Shown piece after piece: positions 24,122 to 33,629 of a DNA stretch of 54,420 nucleotides. This stretch comes from Saccharibacillus sp. O23 (GTDB lineage Bacteria; Bacillota; Bacilli; Paenibacillales; Paenibacillaceae). Position numbers and translations under genes: made by a program. Under the pieces are notes generated by a model. The model was not told the DNA's origin. It made no database searches and saw only the letters and a list, made by a program, of their open reading frames with translations. The stretch's first letter is position 1. Every line of letters begins with the position of its first letter. The DNA lies in assembly GCF_002205895.1 (NCBI RefSeq), contig NZ_NJDE01000017.1:1-54420 (forward strand). The letters are read 5' to 3'.

Positions 24122-26664
24122 GACGGATCGCCTCCGATCGCGTAATCTTCCGGCGCCACGGTCACGCCGTCGATTTCCGCAGGTTGGTCGTTATAGTTCA
24201 CCAGCACGTACCCTCCGCCTTCGTAAACGGTCCGGTATACGCCTTCCGCCACTTTCTCGTGTTCGGCGATGCGCTTGCCGGCGAAAGCCGCGTTCGCTTC
24301 GTTCACTTCGCGGTACATCTCGGCGGCCGTCTCGAGCCACGGCTCGTAATGCGCGGCGTACAGCTCTTCATGATCCGTCTCCGTGACGGCATGGTTAGGC
24401 GCGTAGAACCAAGTAAAATAAGGAGCGGCTCCGTATTCGATCAATTTGAGCACGTAGCGCTTCGGATCGCTTTCCGCGGACAGGTTGTAAGGCGCGCCCG
24501 CGTAACCGATCGAACCGTGGACCACCATCGGATAGAACGGGATTTCTTCGTCTTCCAGTTTGAACCGGCTGCTGGACATCGGGGCATCCGTCAGATCGGA
24601 CACGTACGGCCATGCATAAGCGTTGCCGCCTTCGGCTGCCAATGCCAATCCGCCCTGCTTGAACAATTCCAGCGTGCGAACGGCTTCGGTCTGCGCCTCG
24701 GTGCGATCGAGCAGCTTTTCGGGGCTCATATCGCTGTTCAGCTGCTCGGCCAGATCCCGCAGCGACAAGCCCGAAGCGCCGTAACGTTCGAACGAATCGA
24801 GCAGTCCTTCCGCCGCGCCGAACATCAAACGAGGCGACAGCACGTAAGAAGGCGTGCGTTCCGAGTCGCGTTTTTGCAGCGCCGGGTCGGTCGGGTACAG
24901 AACCGCCGGTTCCTGCGTCAACGTGCGCGACGCGTCGCGGGAAGGCTTGAATCCGGATTTGTCGTGCACGTCGAGCAGCGCCGTATCCGGGAACAGCGTA
25001 ACGCCGGCTTCTTGCGCGTATTCCGCGAACGCTTTCAATCCTTTGGGGCCGCCGACGGACCGATCGACCGAGATCTCGTCCGGATAACGATGATTCAGGC
25101 CGCCGTTGAACCAGCCGGAATAACGCAGCCGGATATCCTCGACCTGCTTGCTTTGAAGCTCCGACACGATCTGCCGGGCCTGATCGAAAGTCGTCAACGC
25201 TTCTTCGGCTTCGTACGGAATGCCGAGCCGGTGCTTCTGGGTCGTGATGCCGCCGATCAATTGCAGATACAGCGGAACGCTCTCGGACTGCGCGGTTTCG
25301 GGCAGACCGCCCGTCTCCCCCAGATAATCGCGGTATATCGACGCAAGGCCGGAATAAGACGCTTTGTCCGGTCCCGCGAACGCGTAGCGCACCGCGAAGT
25401 CCGAAGCCGTCGGCCGTTTCTGGAATTTGGGCAGCGTGCGTACCATATCCCGGGATTGCAGCGTGATGTCGCTTTTGTTCACGACGTAGAAGCTCGGATA
25501 GACGGAGTTGTAACCGTTCAATTTTCCGGCGACGTCCGCGTTGATCGAAGCGACGGCCGCTCCCTGCTCGATGATTCCGAGCATCGCGCTTTCTTCGCGA
25601 ATCACGCCGAATACCGGCATGCGGGCTTTCTGTTCGCGCGATTCCGGCTCTTCCGACCGGATCGTCAGATCGGCGCCGTAGACGTCCTGCTGATACGCCG
25701 GATAACGGGTCTTGCCGTTGTTGAACGCGATCAGCGCGCCCGATCCGTCGGGAACCAGCATCGCGCCTTGTTCTTTCGAACCGCCCGCTCCGAAATAATC
25801 GAGCAGGGACAGCGTATGGATCGGATACTCGGCCGGGAAGCGGATATCGGCGGCGGGAACGCGCACGAGCAGCGTATCGCCTTCCAGACTGTATTCGATC
25901 GCGAGCCGGAACTGGCGGGACGCGCCCGATGCCGTTTCGAGTCCGTGTTCGGCGTTGTCGGCTTGCAGATCTTCTTCGGTATAACCGGCCGCGGCGAACG
26001 CTTCGAGCGCGCGCGTCAACTGAATCCCGCGCATCGCTTTGTCGATCCGGACGTACGCGCCCGTTTCTTTGTCTTCCGCGTACCCGATCTTGAGCGCGCG
26101 CTGACCCGCTTTGTCGAGCGGAGCCAGCACTTTCGTTTCGAATCGTTCTTTGGATATTTTCGCCGGAAGGTCGTCGATCGACGCTTCTTCGCTGCCGAAT
26201 CGATAATTCACCCGAACGCCCGAAGGCTGCTGCTCGTAGCTGATCTGTTCGTGCGCGACGCTATCCGTATACGAATTGACCGAACTGCTCTGTCCGGCCG
26301 CGTTATAGAAACTCAAGCGCGTCTGAGCGGACAGCATGTCTTTGTTGACGCCCGAAGCGAGCGCGTCCGTTTCCCGGTCTTCGGGATTGCTGCGCCAGAC
26401 GGCGTCGCCGTCCCGGGTCACGACGGCGACTTCCGCCGTTTTTTCGTTCAGATACAGCCGCAGCGATTCGTTCTCCGCCACGCCGATCATCCCCGGCAGC
26501 CGTTCGTCCGCGAAAGCCGACTTCAGGCGTTCTCCGGCCGGAAATTCCGGCCATTCGGAAATGTCCGCGGAACCGGCGGCGTTCGGCGACGTTTGTCCGC
26601 ATCCGCTCAGCAGCAAAGCGGAGGCAAGCAGCACGGCCGTCCATTTGAACCCTTTTGCTCTCAT
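24118..26664 (-). CDS. DUF5696-containing lipoprotein, possible glycoside hydrolase
   Basis: An 848-residue exported lipoprotein with signal peptide and lipobox LLLSGC (Cys about 21). Residues about 30-330 are beta-rich (LYLNEKTAEVAVVTRDG, SLEGDTLLVRVPAADI). Residues about 380-760 resemble a TIM-barrel glycosidase: IRLRYSGWFNGGLNHRYPD, AGVTLFPDTALLDVHD, LSPRLMFGAAEG, GASGLSLRDLAEQLNSD, GLALAAEGGNAYAWP. A small all-beta C-terminus (GGYVLVNYNDQPAEIDG) is also glycosidase-like. DUF5696 has no assigned activity; catalysis is inferred from fold-like features. ATG 26664 follows GAGGGGG; the upstream in-frame start at 26721 lacks one. Its stop overlaps the permease start (CTGA). Confidence 0.88.
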   Translation of the reverse strand: MRAKGFKWTAVLLASALLLSGCGQTSPNAAGSADISEWPEFPAGERLKSAFADERLPGMIGVAENESLRLYLNEKTAEVAVVTRDGDAVWRSNPEDRETDALASGVNKDMLSAQTRLSFYNAAGQSSSVNSYTDSVAHEQISYEQQPSGVRVNYRFGSEEASIDDLPAKISKERFETKVLAPLDKAGQRALKIGYAEDKETGAYVRIDKAMRGIQLTRALEAFAAAGYTEEDLQADNAEHGLETASGASRQFRLAIEYSLEGDTLLVRVPAADIRFPAEYPIHTLSLLDYFGAGGSKEQGAMLVPDGSGALIAFNNGKTRYPAYQQDVYGADLTIRSEEPESREQKARMPVFGVIREESAMLGIIEQGAAVASINADVAGKLNGYNSVYPSFYVVNKSDITLQSRDMVRTLPKFQKRPTASDFAVRYAFAGPDKASYSGLASIYRDYLGETGGLPETAQSESVPLYLQLIGGITTQKHRLGIPYEAEEALTTFDQARQIVSELQSKQVEDIRLRYSGWFNGGLNHRYPDEISVDRSVGGPKGLKAFAEYAQEAGVTLFPDTALLDVHDKSGFKPSRDASRTLTQEPAVLYPTDPALQKRDSERTPSYVLSPRLMFGAAEGLLDSFERYGASGLSLRDLAEQLNSDMSPEKLLDRTEAQTEAVRTLELFKQGGLALAAEGGNAYAWPYVSDLTDAPMSSSRFKLEDEEIPFYPMVVHGSIGYAGAPYNLSAESDPKRYVLKLIEYGAAPYFTWFYAPNHAVTETDHEELYAAHYEPWLETAAEMYREVNEANAAFAGKRIAEHEKVAEGVYRTVYEGGGYVLVNYNDQPAEIDGVTVAPEDYAIGGDPS

Positions 26665-26680
26665 CGTTCGTTCCCCCTCT

Positions 26681-27316
26681 TCAACCGCGGAGCGCAAGTT
26701 CCTGATAAATGGTGTAGACAAAAGACGTGATCTGCTGAATCAAACTGAAGAACAACAAGCACAAGAACGCCATGAACCCCATCGCCACCACGGTTAGGAA
26801 CATCGTCAGGATCGTTTTGCCCGGCGTGAATTGGTGAACCGTCATATTGCCGACAAACAGCAGATATAAGCTCCAAGCCGCGGCCAGCGCGTTAAAAAAG
26901 CGATAAAACGACAATTCTTCGAGCGCGATGCCTTGGCTGAGCCAGATCCACGGAAACTGGATCAGCACGAGCGGAACGAGAGCGAAGCAGGTCGAAGCGA
27001 AAATCTCGGAAAATTTGCCTTCGCCGTCCATCAGCGTCGTCAGCGACCAGTTCGCCGTGCACCAGAACATCACCGGCACCAAGACGTAGACGATCTCCAT
27101 CAGACTGTTCAGCTCGGTCGGATTGTTCATATTGACGAGAAATCCGCTGTACTGCGCTTTGAGTACGGTCGTGATCGCGAGCAGCGCCAGAATGACCAAT
27201 GCCGTATTGCGCGCCTTGCGCGGACTCTGCTCGTATTTCAGTTCCCAGAACCCTTCGAACGGATGAAAAATCACATGCAGCGGATGACGCGCCGCCTGTC
27301 TACTTGATGCGAGCAT
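26681..27316 (-). CDS. YIP1-family membrane protein
   Basis: A 211-residue multi-pass membrane protein of the YIP1 family. Five hydrophobic segments are visible, near 38-55, 75-92, 108-130, 145-162 and 172-200. The soluble N-terminal part carries HPFEGFWELKYE, a hallmark start of bacterial YIP1 proteins. Bacterial members have no settled function. AAAGGGGAG lies 7 bp before ATG 27316, and the start overlaps the end of the NHL gene by 17 bp. Position between the NHL and DUF5696 genes suggests that these three work as one membrane assembly. Confidence 0.88.
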   Translation of the reverse strand: MLASSRQAARHPLHVIFHPFEGFWELKYEQSPRKARNTALVILALLAITTVLKAQYSGFLVNMNNPTELNSLMEIVYVLVPVMFWCTANWSLTTLMDGEGKFSEIFASTCFALVPLVLIQFPWIWLSQGIALEELSFYRFFNALAAAWSLYLLFVGNMTVHQFTPGKTILTMFLTVVAMGFMAFLCLLFFSLIQQITSFVYTIYQELALRG

Positions 27317-28763
27317 ACACCGCTCTCCCCTTTCTTCTCCGGACCGCGCGCGTGACGACGAATGCGATCGCGGCCAGTACCAGCCCCGACATGATCCACG
27401 AGAAATATTCGCGCATCAGTTCTTTGCGATGCAGCAGGAACGCTTTGGAATACCCTTCCCGATCCATGCTGCGTTTGAAATATTCCGCCGACTGCTTGTA
27501 ATCGTCCTGCCGCAGCAGTGCTTTGCCGATGCCGGCATACGCGTAGTCCAGATTGGCGTTCAGCGACGCCGTCCGTTCGAACAGCTCGGCCGCGCGTTCT
27601 TCGTCGCCGGCGTAATAGCTGCGCGTGGCTTCGTTCAGCGTGCGCCCGTATTCCGTTTCTCCGAACACGGTAATCTCGCCGAGCGCCCGGTCGAGCACGA
27701 GCATGCGGTCGCCGACCCGTTCGATCGCGATCGGCGTATCGAATTGGCCGATCCGGTTGCCCAGCTCCCCGAAGACGTAGAGCAGATAGCCGTCTCCGTT
27801 ATAGGTGAACACCCGTCCCGTCTTGGCGTCGAGCACCGAATACATATCGCTGTCGCCGACGTCGATATCGATCAGTCGGGACGGACCTTTGGCGTTGTCG
27901 TACAGCAGGTCGCCCTGCGGCCGGTAATATCCGCCGCGGCGCAGAATGTCCGCGCCCTGCGCGTTCAGCTTCTTGATCGGCTGCCCGTTGCGGCTGGCGC
28001 TCGCGGCGTAGATGAATCCTTCGCCGTCGATATCGAAGCCCGTGAATTCGGTCGGCGTGAACATGACCATCCGGCTGCGCTGTTCGCGCGTCGCCAGACG
28101 TTTCCAGAGGTATTCCGCCGGATCGACTTCGACCCGGTTGGCTCCGATAAACGACGTGAACACCCCGTCGGAACCGAATTCCATAAAGCCGTCGAATACG
28201 CCTTCCGCCATGACGTAGACGCGGCCGCTGCGGTCGGCGACGACTTTGAGCGGTTTGAACGCGAAGTCCGCCGCGAGCAGTTCCGACTTCGGCTTCTCCA
28301 CGATCTTGACCAACTTCCCGTCTTCGTCGAGATGCACGACCCGCGCATGTCCGGTATCGGCCACGAAGATCTCTCCGCTCTCCGATACGTAGAAGCCCTG
28401 CGGATTGTCGAACGTTTCCTTCTGTCCTTCGCGCTCGAATCCTTCGATCGTTCGGATCGGCTTGAAATCCGCGTCGAGCACGACGATTCGGTTATTGCCC
28501 GAATCGAGCACGTAGACTTTTCCGCCCTGCGCCGCTTGCAGGTCGCTCGGTTCTTTGAAAGCCGCGCCTCCCGCTTCGCCGCCGTTCACGAGCGAAGAAG
28601 CTTCGTAAGCGGCCGGCGCGGGCACCGCTTTGCCCCAAGCCGAATAGTTGTAACCGTCTTGCCTTTCTCCGGCCCACGCAGGCTCCGCCGCCGATCCCAG
28701 CAGCATCAGCCCGCTCAGCGCCAGCAGCAGAGCCCGGCATGTTTTTCGCGTTTTCGTTGACAT
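27300..28763 (-). CDS. NHL-repeat and TPR membrane-anchored extracellular protein
   Basis: A 487-residue protein exported by an N-terminal signal peptide (about 1-31, ending AWA-G) and held by a C-terminal membrane helix (about 452-472, FSWIMSGLVLAAIAFVVTR) with a short basic tail inside. Residues about 65-380 contain NHL-type beta-propeller repeats (GKVYVLDSGNNRIVVLD, GEIFVADTGHARVVHLD, GRVYVMAEGVFDGFMEF). Residues about 385-445 carry one or two TPR-like helical pairs (AYAGIGKALLRQDDYKQSAEYFKRS). NHL propellers usually bind ligands or proteins. GAGGAGG lies 7 bp before the ATG. It lies between two permease pairs; function unknown. Confidence 0.88.
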   Translation of the reverse strand: MSTKTRKTCRALLLALSGLMLLGSAAEPAWAGERQDGYNYSAWGKAVPAPAAYEASSLVNGGEAGGAAFKEPSDLQAAQGGKVYVLDSGNNRIVVLDADFKPIRTIEGFEREGQKETFDNPQGFYVSESGEIFVADTGHARVVHLDEDGKLVKIVEKPKSELLAADFAFKPLKVVADRSGRVYVMAEGVFDGFMEFGSDGVFTSFIGANRVEVDPAEYLWKRLATREQRSRMVMFTPTEFTGFDIDGEGFIYAASASRNGQPIKKLNAQGADILRRGGYYRPQGDLLYDNAKGPSRLIDIDVGDSDMYSVLDAKTGRVFTYNGDGYLLYVFGELGNRIGQFDTPIAIERVGDRMLVLDRALGEITVFGETEYGRTLNEATRSYYAGDEERAAELFERTASLNANLDYAYAGIGKALLRQDDYKQSAEYFKRSMDREGYSKAFLLHRKELMREYFSWIMSGLVLAAIAFVVTRAVRRRKGRAVYARIK

Positions 28764-28776
28764 GATGCCGCCTCCT

Positions 28777-29658
28777 CTATTCTTTCATCCCGGATGTCGC
28801 CATCGTCTGCATGACGCTGCTCTGGGAGATGACGAACAAAGTGATCGGCACGATCATCAGCAGCAGCGCGACCGCCGCGCCGACTCCGGCCCGGGCGATC
28901 CCTCCCTGCGTGATCTGGCCCAGCGCGTAATGCAGCGTCTTGAGATTCTCGCTGTAGATGAAACTGCCGCCGTCCGTTCCCCATAACGCCGGAAACTGAA
29001 GGATCATCAGCGTAAGCCAAGCCGGTTTGACGTTAGGCATCACGATCGACCAGAAGATGCGGTATTCGTTCGCTCCGTCGATCTTGGCCGCTTCCAGCAG
29101 CGCGTCGGGAATCTGCTCCATGAACTGCTTCATGAGGAAGAGTCCGAGCGAAAAAGCGAGCGACGGCACGATGATCGAAGCGTGCGTGTTGATCCAGCCC
29201 AATCCCGACATGACCATATAGTTCGGGATCGCCGTAACGTGCGGCGAGAACATCAGCGACAGCACCACGATCGTGAACAGGATTTTCGAGCCGGGGAACC
29301 GGTATTTCGCCAGCGGATACGCCGCCGCCGACGCCAGCAGGATATGCCCCGCCGTGCCGAGCAGCGTGATCAGCAGCGTATTGGCGATATAACGGGACAA
29401 CGGCACCCACGAATTGCCCATCAAATTGATCAGATCGGCGAAGTTCTCGGTCGTCGGATTGTTGACCCAGAACCGCGGCGGGAAAATGAACAGCTCGTCC
29501 AGCGGCTTGAACGCGTTGTTCACCGCATAGACCAGAGGCAGCACCATAAACGATCCGAACAGGGCCAGCAGCGCAAACAGCATAAAGCTGACGGTAAATG
29601 ACCGATTGAGCTTTCTGGACATGCCGAAGGCCGCCCGTATCTTATGGGTCATCGTCAT
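28777..29658 (-). CDS. Carbohydrate ABC transporter permease, MalG type
   Basis: A 293-residue inner-membrane permease with six segments beginning near residue 26 (FMLFALLALFGSFMVLPLVY). The EAA loop is LLEAAKIDGANEYRIFWSIVMP (near 190-212), where an ATPase would dock. It pairs with the permease gene just upstream, whose stop overlaps this start by ATGA. The C-terminal FVISQSSVMQTMATSGMKE matches the family end. It is one of two permease pairs in this locus; the two pairs are only distantly similar, so they probably carry different substrates or work as distinct complexes. Confidence 0.93.
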   Translation of the reverse strand: MTMTHKIRAAFGMSRKLNRSFTVSFMLFALLALFGSFMVLPLVYAVNNAFKPLDELFIFPPRFWVNNPTTENFADLINLMGNSWVPLSRYIANTLLITLLGTAGHILLASAAAYPLAKYRFPGSKILFTIVVLSLMFSPHVTAIPNYMVMSGLGWINTHASIIVPSLAFSLGLFLMKQFMEQIPDALLEAAKIDGANEYRIFWSIVMPNVKPAWLTLMILQFPALWGTDGGSFIYSENLKTLHYALGQITQGGIARAGVGAAVALLLMIVPITLFVISQSSVMQTMATSGMKE

Positions 29659-30611
29659 TCACCTATCTTTCTGAGCATTTTTTGCGTCAGCATGTTCGTG
29701 CCGAGCATGAGCCCGAACAGTACCGTGGCGATCGCGGAAGCGTAGCCCATCTCGAAGCGGATCGTGCCGTAATCCATCAAATGCGTGACGACGGTATGCG
29801 CGGCGTAATTGACGCTCGGGAATCCGGCCAACGCGATCGAGATATCGGCGACGGCGAACGCGGACGTGATCTGCATGACCGCGCCGAACATCAGCTGCGG
29901 ACGCATGGAAGGCAGGGTAATGTACCAGAGTTCCTGCCAACGGTTCTTGATGCCGTCCACGGCGGAAGCTTCGACCAGCGAACGGTCGATCGTTTGCAGG
30001 CCGGCGATGAAAGCGAGGAAACTGGTTCCCAAGCTCAGCCACAACTGCACGATGATGACGATCGCCAGCACGTATTTCTCGTTCGACAGCCATTGGATCG
30101 GTTCGAGCGTCACGCCGAGGCGCATCAGGAATCCGTTCATGTAGCCGTAGCTGTCGCCCGAGAAGATGATCAGCCAGATAAAGAACACGTTGCCCGAGAT
30201 CGAAGGCGCATAGAACACCAGCGTCATCACGGCCCGGACTTTGGGAGACAATTCGTTGATGATCCAAGCGAACAAGAAACAAGCGATATAACTGACCGGT
30301 CCCGTAATCACGGCGAACAGCAGCGTATTCTTGAGCGCGATCAGAAAGACGTCGTCGTTCAAAAACAGCCGGGAATAGTTCTGCCAACCTACGAAGCGAG
30401 GCATCTCCAGCATGTTGAAATGGAAAAAGCTCAGCGCCAGCGAGATGCCGACCGGGATGACCGTAAACAGGAAGAAGATCAGCATGAACGGGGCCATCAG
30501 CACATAGAGATGACGGCTCCGGTGCAGTTCCTTCGCCAGAACGGACCAGCGGCTTTCCCGCCGCTCTGCGGCGGCGGATACGGCCGAAGGTTTAGTCGTG
30601 TCTGCCTGCAC
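29655..30611 (-). CDS. Carbohydrate ABC transporter permease, UgpA type
   Basis: A 318-residue inner-membrane permease with six segments. The first is near 35-58 (LYVLMAPFMLIFFLFTVIPVG) after a 34-residue cytoplasmic leader. The EAA loop is VEASAVDGIKNRWQELWYITLP (near 213-235). GTG 30611 is chosen as start because AAAGGAG lies 8 bp upstream; an in-frame TTG at 30632 lies before that site. It is 17 bp after the large solute-binding gene. It forms a heterodimer with the next permease, inferred from pairing and coupling. Confidence 0.92.
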   Translation of the reverse strand: MQADTTKPSAVSAAAERRESRWSVLAKELHRSRHLYVLMAPFMLIFFLFTVIPVGISLALSFFHFNMLEMPRFVGWQNYSRLFLNDDVFLIALKNTLLFAVITGPVSYIACFLFAWIINELSPKVRAVMTLVFYAPSISGNVFFIWLIIFSGDSYGYMNGFLMRLGVTLEPIQWLSNEKYVLAIVIIVQLWLSLGTSFLAFIAGLQTIDRSLVEASAVDGIKNRWQELWYITLPSMRPQLMFGAVMQITSAFAVADISIALAGFPSVNYAAHTVVTHLMDYGTIRFEMGYASAIATVLFGLMLGTNMLTQKMLRKIGE

Positions 30612-30628
30612 GTTCCTTACTCCTTTCG

Positions 30629-33523
30629 TCAAGGTTCCAGCTCGAACTCTTTGCGTTTCAGTTCGATCTCCTCGTTGATGTACAGCACATAATCCGCCAA
30701 CGCTTCCCGCGGGTTCTGACTGGCGTTGACCACGCGGCGGAACGCGTTATCCAGATGCCGGCCCGTGAAGTAGCCGCCCGGAACCTGCGGAATGCCTTCG
30801 ACCCATTTCCACTGCTCTTCCAGATTGCGGTAATCGTTGACCGGCCACGGCAGTTCGCGCAGCGCTTCGATATTAGCGGTCGGATAACGCGCCGCCGCGC
30901 CCATCAGCCCTTCCATCTCGCGGCCGTATTCGATCTGCGTCTGCTTGTCGGTCCACCACTTCATGAACTGCCAAGACGCGTCTTTGTTCTCGGCTTTTTC
31001 CAACATCATGACCGCGCTGGTCGCGCTGGCGACTTCGCGCCGGATCGCGCCGTCTTCGCCTCGCGTGCCCGGAACCGCTTTGAACTCCCACAGGTTGCGG
31101 ATTTCCGGCGCCATGACGGTCAACATGTTGTACGTCGTGTAATCCGCGATGCCGATCGGCATCTCCCCGGTCCGGAACCGGTTCGGGAAATCGGCTTTGA
31201 GCGGGAATTTGTAATTGGTGTAGAACTGCGTCCAGCGTTTGAACGCTTCCATCGACACTTCGGAATCCAGATCGCTTTTCTTGCCGCCGTCGCGGTAGAA
31301 TTCGCCGTCATGCTGGTACAGCAGCATGGCGAACGTGGAATTGGGCACGAGATTCGCGTTATTGAGCGTATCTTCGATCGGCAGGTAGAATTCCATATTG
31401 TGTTTTTGCAGGACCGAGATCGCGTCATACACGTCGTCCCACGTCTCCGGCACTTTCAAGCCGAGATCGTCGAGAATGTCTTTGCGGTAGAACAGCATCG
31501 GGAAATGCTGCTGTTCCGGCAGCCCGTATACGCCGCCGTCGTAACGGTAAGGCGTCAAGCCGCTTTCGCGGAACCGTCCGGCCACTTCTTCGAAGTCGGG
31601 GAACCGGCTTAAGTCCGCCGCCGCGCCGCGCATCGCGTAGTTGACCGGGATGTCTTCGCCCATCTGCATGGCGACGTCCGGCCCTTCGCCCGCCAACGTG
31701 GCCGGCAGCAGGATGTTCGGCGGCACCAGCCGAAGCCGAACGGAAATGCCGGTATCCGGCGTGAACGAATCGTCGATCAAGCTTTTGAGCACCTGCGCCT
31801 GATCCCGGCCCGTCGTGATCCAGACGGTGATCGCTTCTTTCTGTTCTTCCACGTTGCCGATGCTGTCGTAATCTTCGGTATAAGAAGCGACATACGCGCC
31901 CCATTCGTGCTTCGCGCGCTCGAACGTCGCAGCTTCGGCTTCGGGCAGCTTCGCGTCCGGCGCGGTCAACAGCAGGTAATCGAGCGAGATCGGCTGTTCG
32001 CGTACCGACAAGATCCAAGTCCCGAGACCCCCGACGTTCACTTTGAACGTATCCAGCCGTTTCGGCACGGTCTCCGGTCTTGCGGCCATATCGCGAAGCT
32101 GAACGACCATCGCCCGCAGCACCGCGACTTTGTCGCTCTGCTCGCCGGTCGCCTGCTGCAAATAATCGGCGACCGATTCCACGGTATCCGCCTGCTGCCG
32201 GAACGTGTCGACCATCTCGGGAATGCGCTTCTCCAGTTGGTAATCGCGCATCGGATCCGGCGTATTGGAGGTAATCATCAGAATCTTGCGGTACAGCTCG
32301 TTCAGATCGAGCACGCTCGATTCCATCGTGCGCAGCAGCGGCGCGATATCGCCGAGCGTCACGGTCAAACGCAGGCGATGTTTGCCTTTGCTCAGGTGAA
32401 GCAGATAAGGCTGCTCTCCGCCCAGCGTCTGCATCTGCCAATCCGGACTGTAATAGAACCGGATGCGTTTGGCTTCTTCGAACGGATGCTTGCCGTCCAA
32501 CGTCAAGCTTCGGGTCGCGTAGACGCCGCGCAGCTGGTCCTGCTTGACCTTGAGCGCCAGCTTATAGAGGCCGTCTTCCGGCACGTCCACTTCCCATTCG
32601 ATCCATTCGCCGGGCAGCTTCCAGTTGAGCCCGCCGATCATGTTCACTCTCAGTTTGGATACGTCGTAAGGCTCGAGCGAAGGACTGGAGCGGTCCGAAC
32701 CGGGATACAGCGTCGGCGAAGACTTCGCGGCCGCCGCTTCGCCTTGAATCTTGAGCATGTCCGCTTCGGCCGCTTTCAGACCCTGCGCTTCGTACGAAGC
32801 GGCCAGATCGGCATATGTAGGCACCTGTTCTTCTTGATACAGTTCGATATAATCGATCGCCATGCTCTCGCGCAGGGCGCCAAGCGCCAGACGCTGCTTG
32901 CCGCGTTCGAAGTAGAAACGATACGGTTCTTCGTAATAGCCCGCGCTGTCGCGCAGCGGAGCCAGCTGCCAGACCGGCTGCTCGGCCTGACGCGGCCGCA
33001 GATCGTTGCCGCGATCGTCCCGCCGCACGTTCTCGTCGCGGTTGCCCCATACCCGGTCGAACACCAGCAGGTCGGCTCCGCGGAAAGGCACCTGCTCGTT
33101 CACCGTCAGCTGCCGTTCGATCGCGGAACTTTTGCCTTCCACCGGGTAGTAATGAATGCGCAGTCCGTACAAGCCGCTCTCCGGCACTTCGACGTCCCAG
33201 CCGATCTTGCCCGTCTCCGGCGTCAGGACCGCCCGGCCGTCCAGCCCGGCATACCCTTCGACGATCTCGAATTCGCCGTTCTCCGACCGCGCGAAGTCTT
33301 CGCCTTCCACGCGAACCGTGCGTTCGGGCAACGAAGCGCCCGCGTAAGCGGCCAGGTAATGGCCGTAGCTCCCGGCATCTTCCGCGTCCGCCGCCGATTC
33401 GAAATCTTCTTGCGCCTGCGCGATGCCCCGGCTGCGCTCCTTTTCGGGATACAGGCTCCAGAGCGAAACGGCCAGCGCCAGCACAAGCAGCAGGATCAGC
33501 CCTTTTTTCTTTCGTCCCCGCAT
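30629..33523 (-). CDS. Membrane-anchored modular solute-binding protein with N-terminal carbohydrate-binding modules
   Basis: A 964-residue surface protein. Residues about 8-24 form a hydrophobic signal-anchor (GLILLLVLALAVSLWSL) with no lipobox Cys, so it is probably held by an uncleaved helix. Two beta-sandwich segments follow (about 70-230, with EGEDFARSE and RFYFERGKQRLALGALRE; about 290-390, with PGEWIEWEVDVPEDGLYKLALK), resembling carbohydrate-binding modules. A helical linker lies near 400-540. Residues about 565-950 are a classic extracellular solute-binding domain (ITVWITTGRDQAQVLKSLIDD, GPDVAMQMGED, YGLPEQQHFPMLFYRKDIL). Fusion of these parts is unusual. It is followed closely by its permease pair. 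Confidence 0.9.
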   Translation of the reverse strand: MRGRKKKGLILLLVLALAVSLWSLYPEKERSRGIAQAQEDFESAADAEDAGSYGHYLAAYAGASLPERTVRVEGEDFARSENGEFEIVEGYAGLDGRAVLTPETGKIGWDVEVPESGLYGLRIHYYPVEGKSSAIERQLTVNEQVPFRGADLLVFDRVWGNRDENVRRDDRGNDLRPRQAEQPVWQLAPLRDSAGYYEEPYRFYFERGKQRLALGALRESMAIDYIELYQEEQVPTYADLAASYEAQGLKAAEADMLKIQGEAAAAKSSPTLYPGSDRSSPSLEPYDVSKLRVNMIGGLNWKLPGEWIEWEVDVPEDGLYKLALKVKQDQLRGVYATRSLTLDGKHPFEEAKRIRFYYSPDWQMQTLGGEQPYLLHLSKGKHRLRLTVTLGDIAPLLRTMESSVLDLNELYRKILMITSNTPDPMRDYQLEKRIPEMVDTFRQQADTVESVADYLQQATGEQSDKVAVLRAMVVQLRDMAARPETVPKRLDTFKVNVGGLGTWILSVREQPISLDYLLLTAPDAKLPEAEAATFERAKHEWGAYVASYTEDYDSIGNVEEQKEAITVWITTGRDQAQVLKSLIDDSFTPDTGISVRLRLVPPNILLPATLAGEGPDVAMQMGEDIPVNYAMRGAAADLSRFPDFEEVAGRFRESGLTPYRYDGGVYGLPEQQHFPMLFYRKDILDDLGLKVPETWDDVYDAISVLQKHNMEFYLPIEDTLNNANLVPNSTFAMLLYQHDGEFYRDGGKKSDLDSEVSMEAFKRWTQFYTNYKFPLKADFPNRFRTGEMPIGIADYTTYNMLTVMAPEIRNLWEFKAVPGTRGEDGAIRREVASATSAVMMLEKAENKDASWQFMKWWTDKQTQIEYGREMEGLMGAAARYPTANIEALRELPWPVNDYRNLEEQWKWVEGIPQVPGGYFTGRHLDNAFRRVVNASQNPREALADYVLYINEEIELKRKEFELEP

Positions 33524-33629
33524 GTCGTTCTCCGTCCTCCTTCCGGCTTACGTTCCCGTCAAGACCGCGCCGGCTTCGGGGCAAACGCGAAAGTTCGCAT
33601 TTTCCGTCCGCTGCCGGCGCGCGTCAAGG

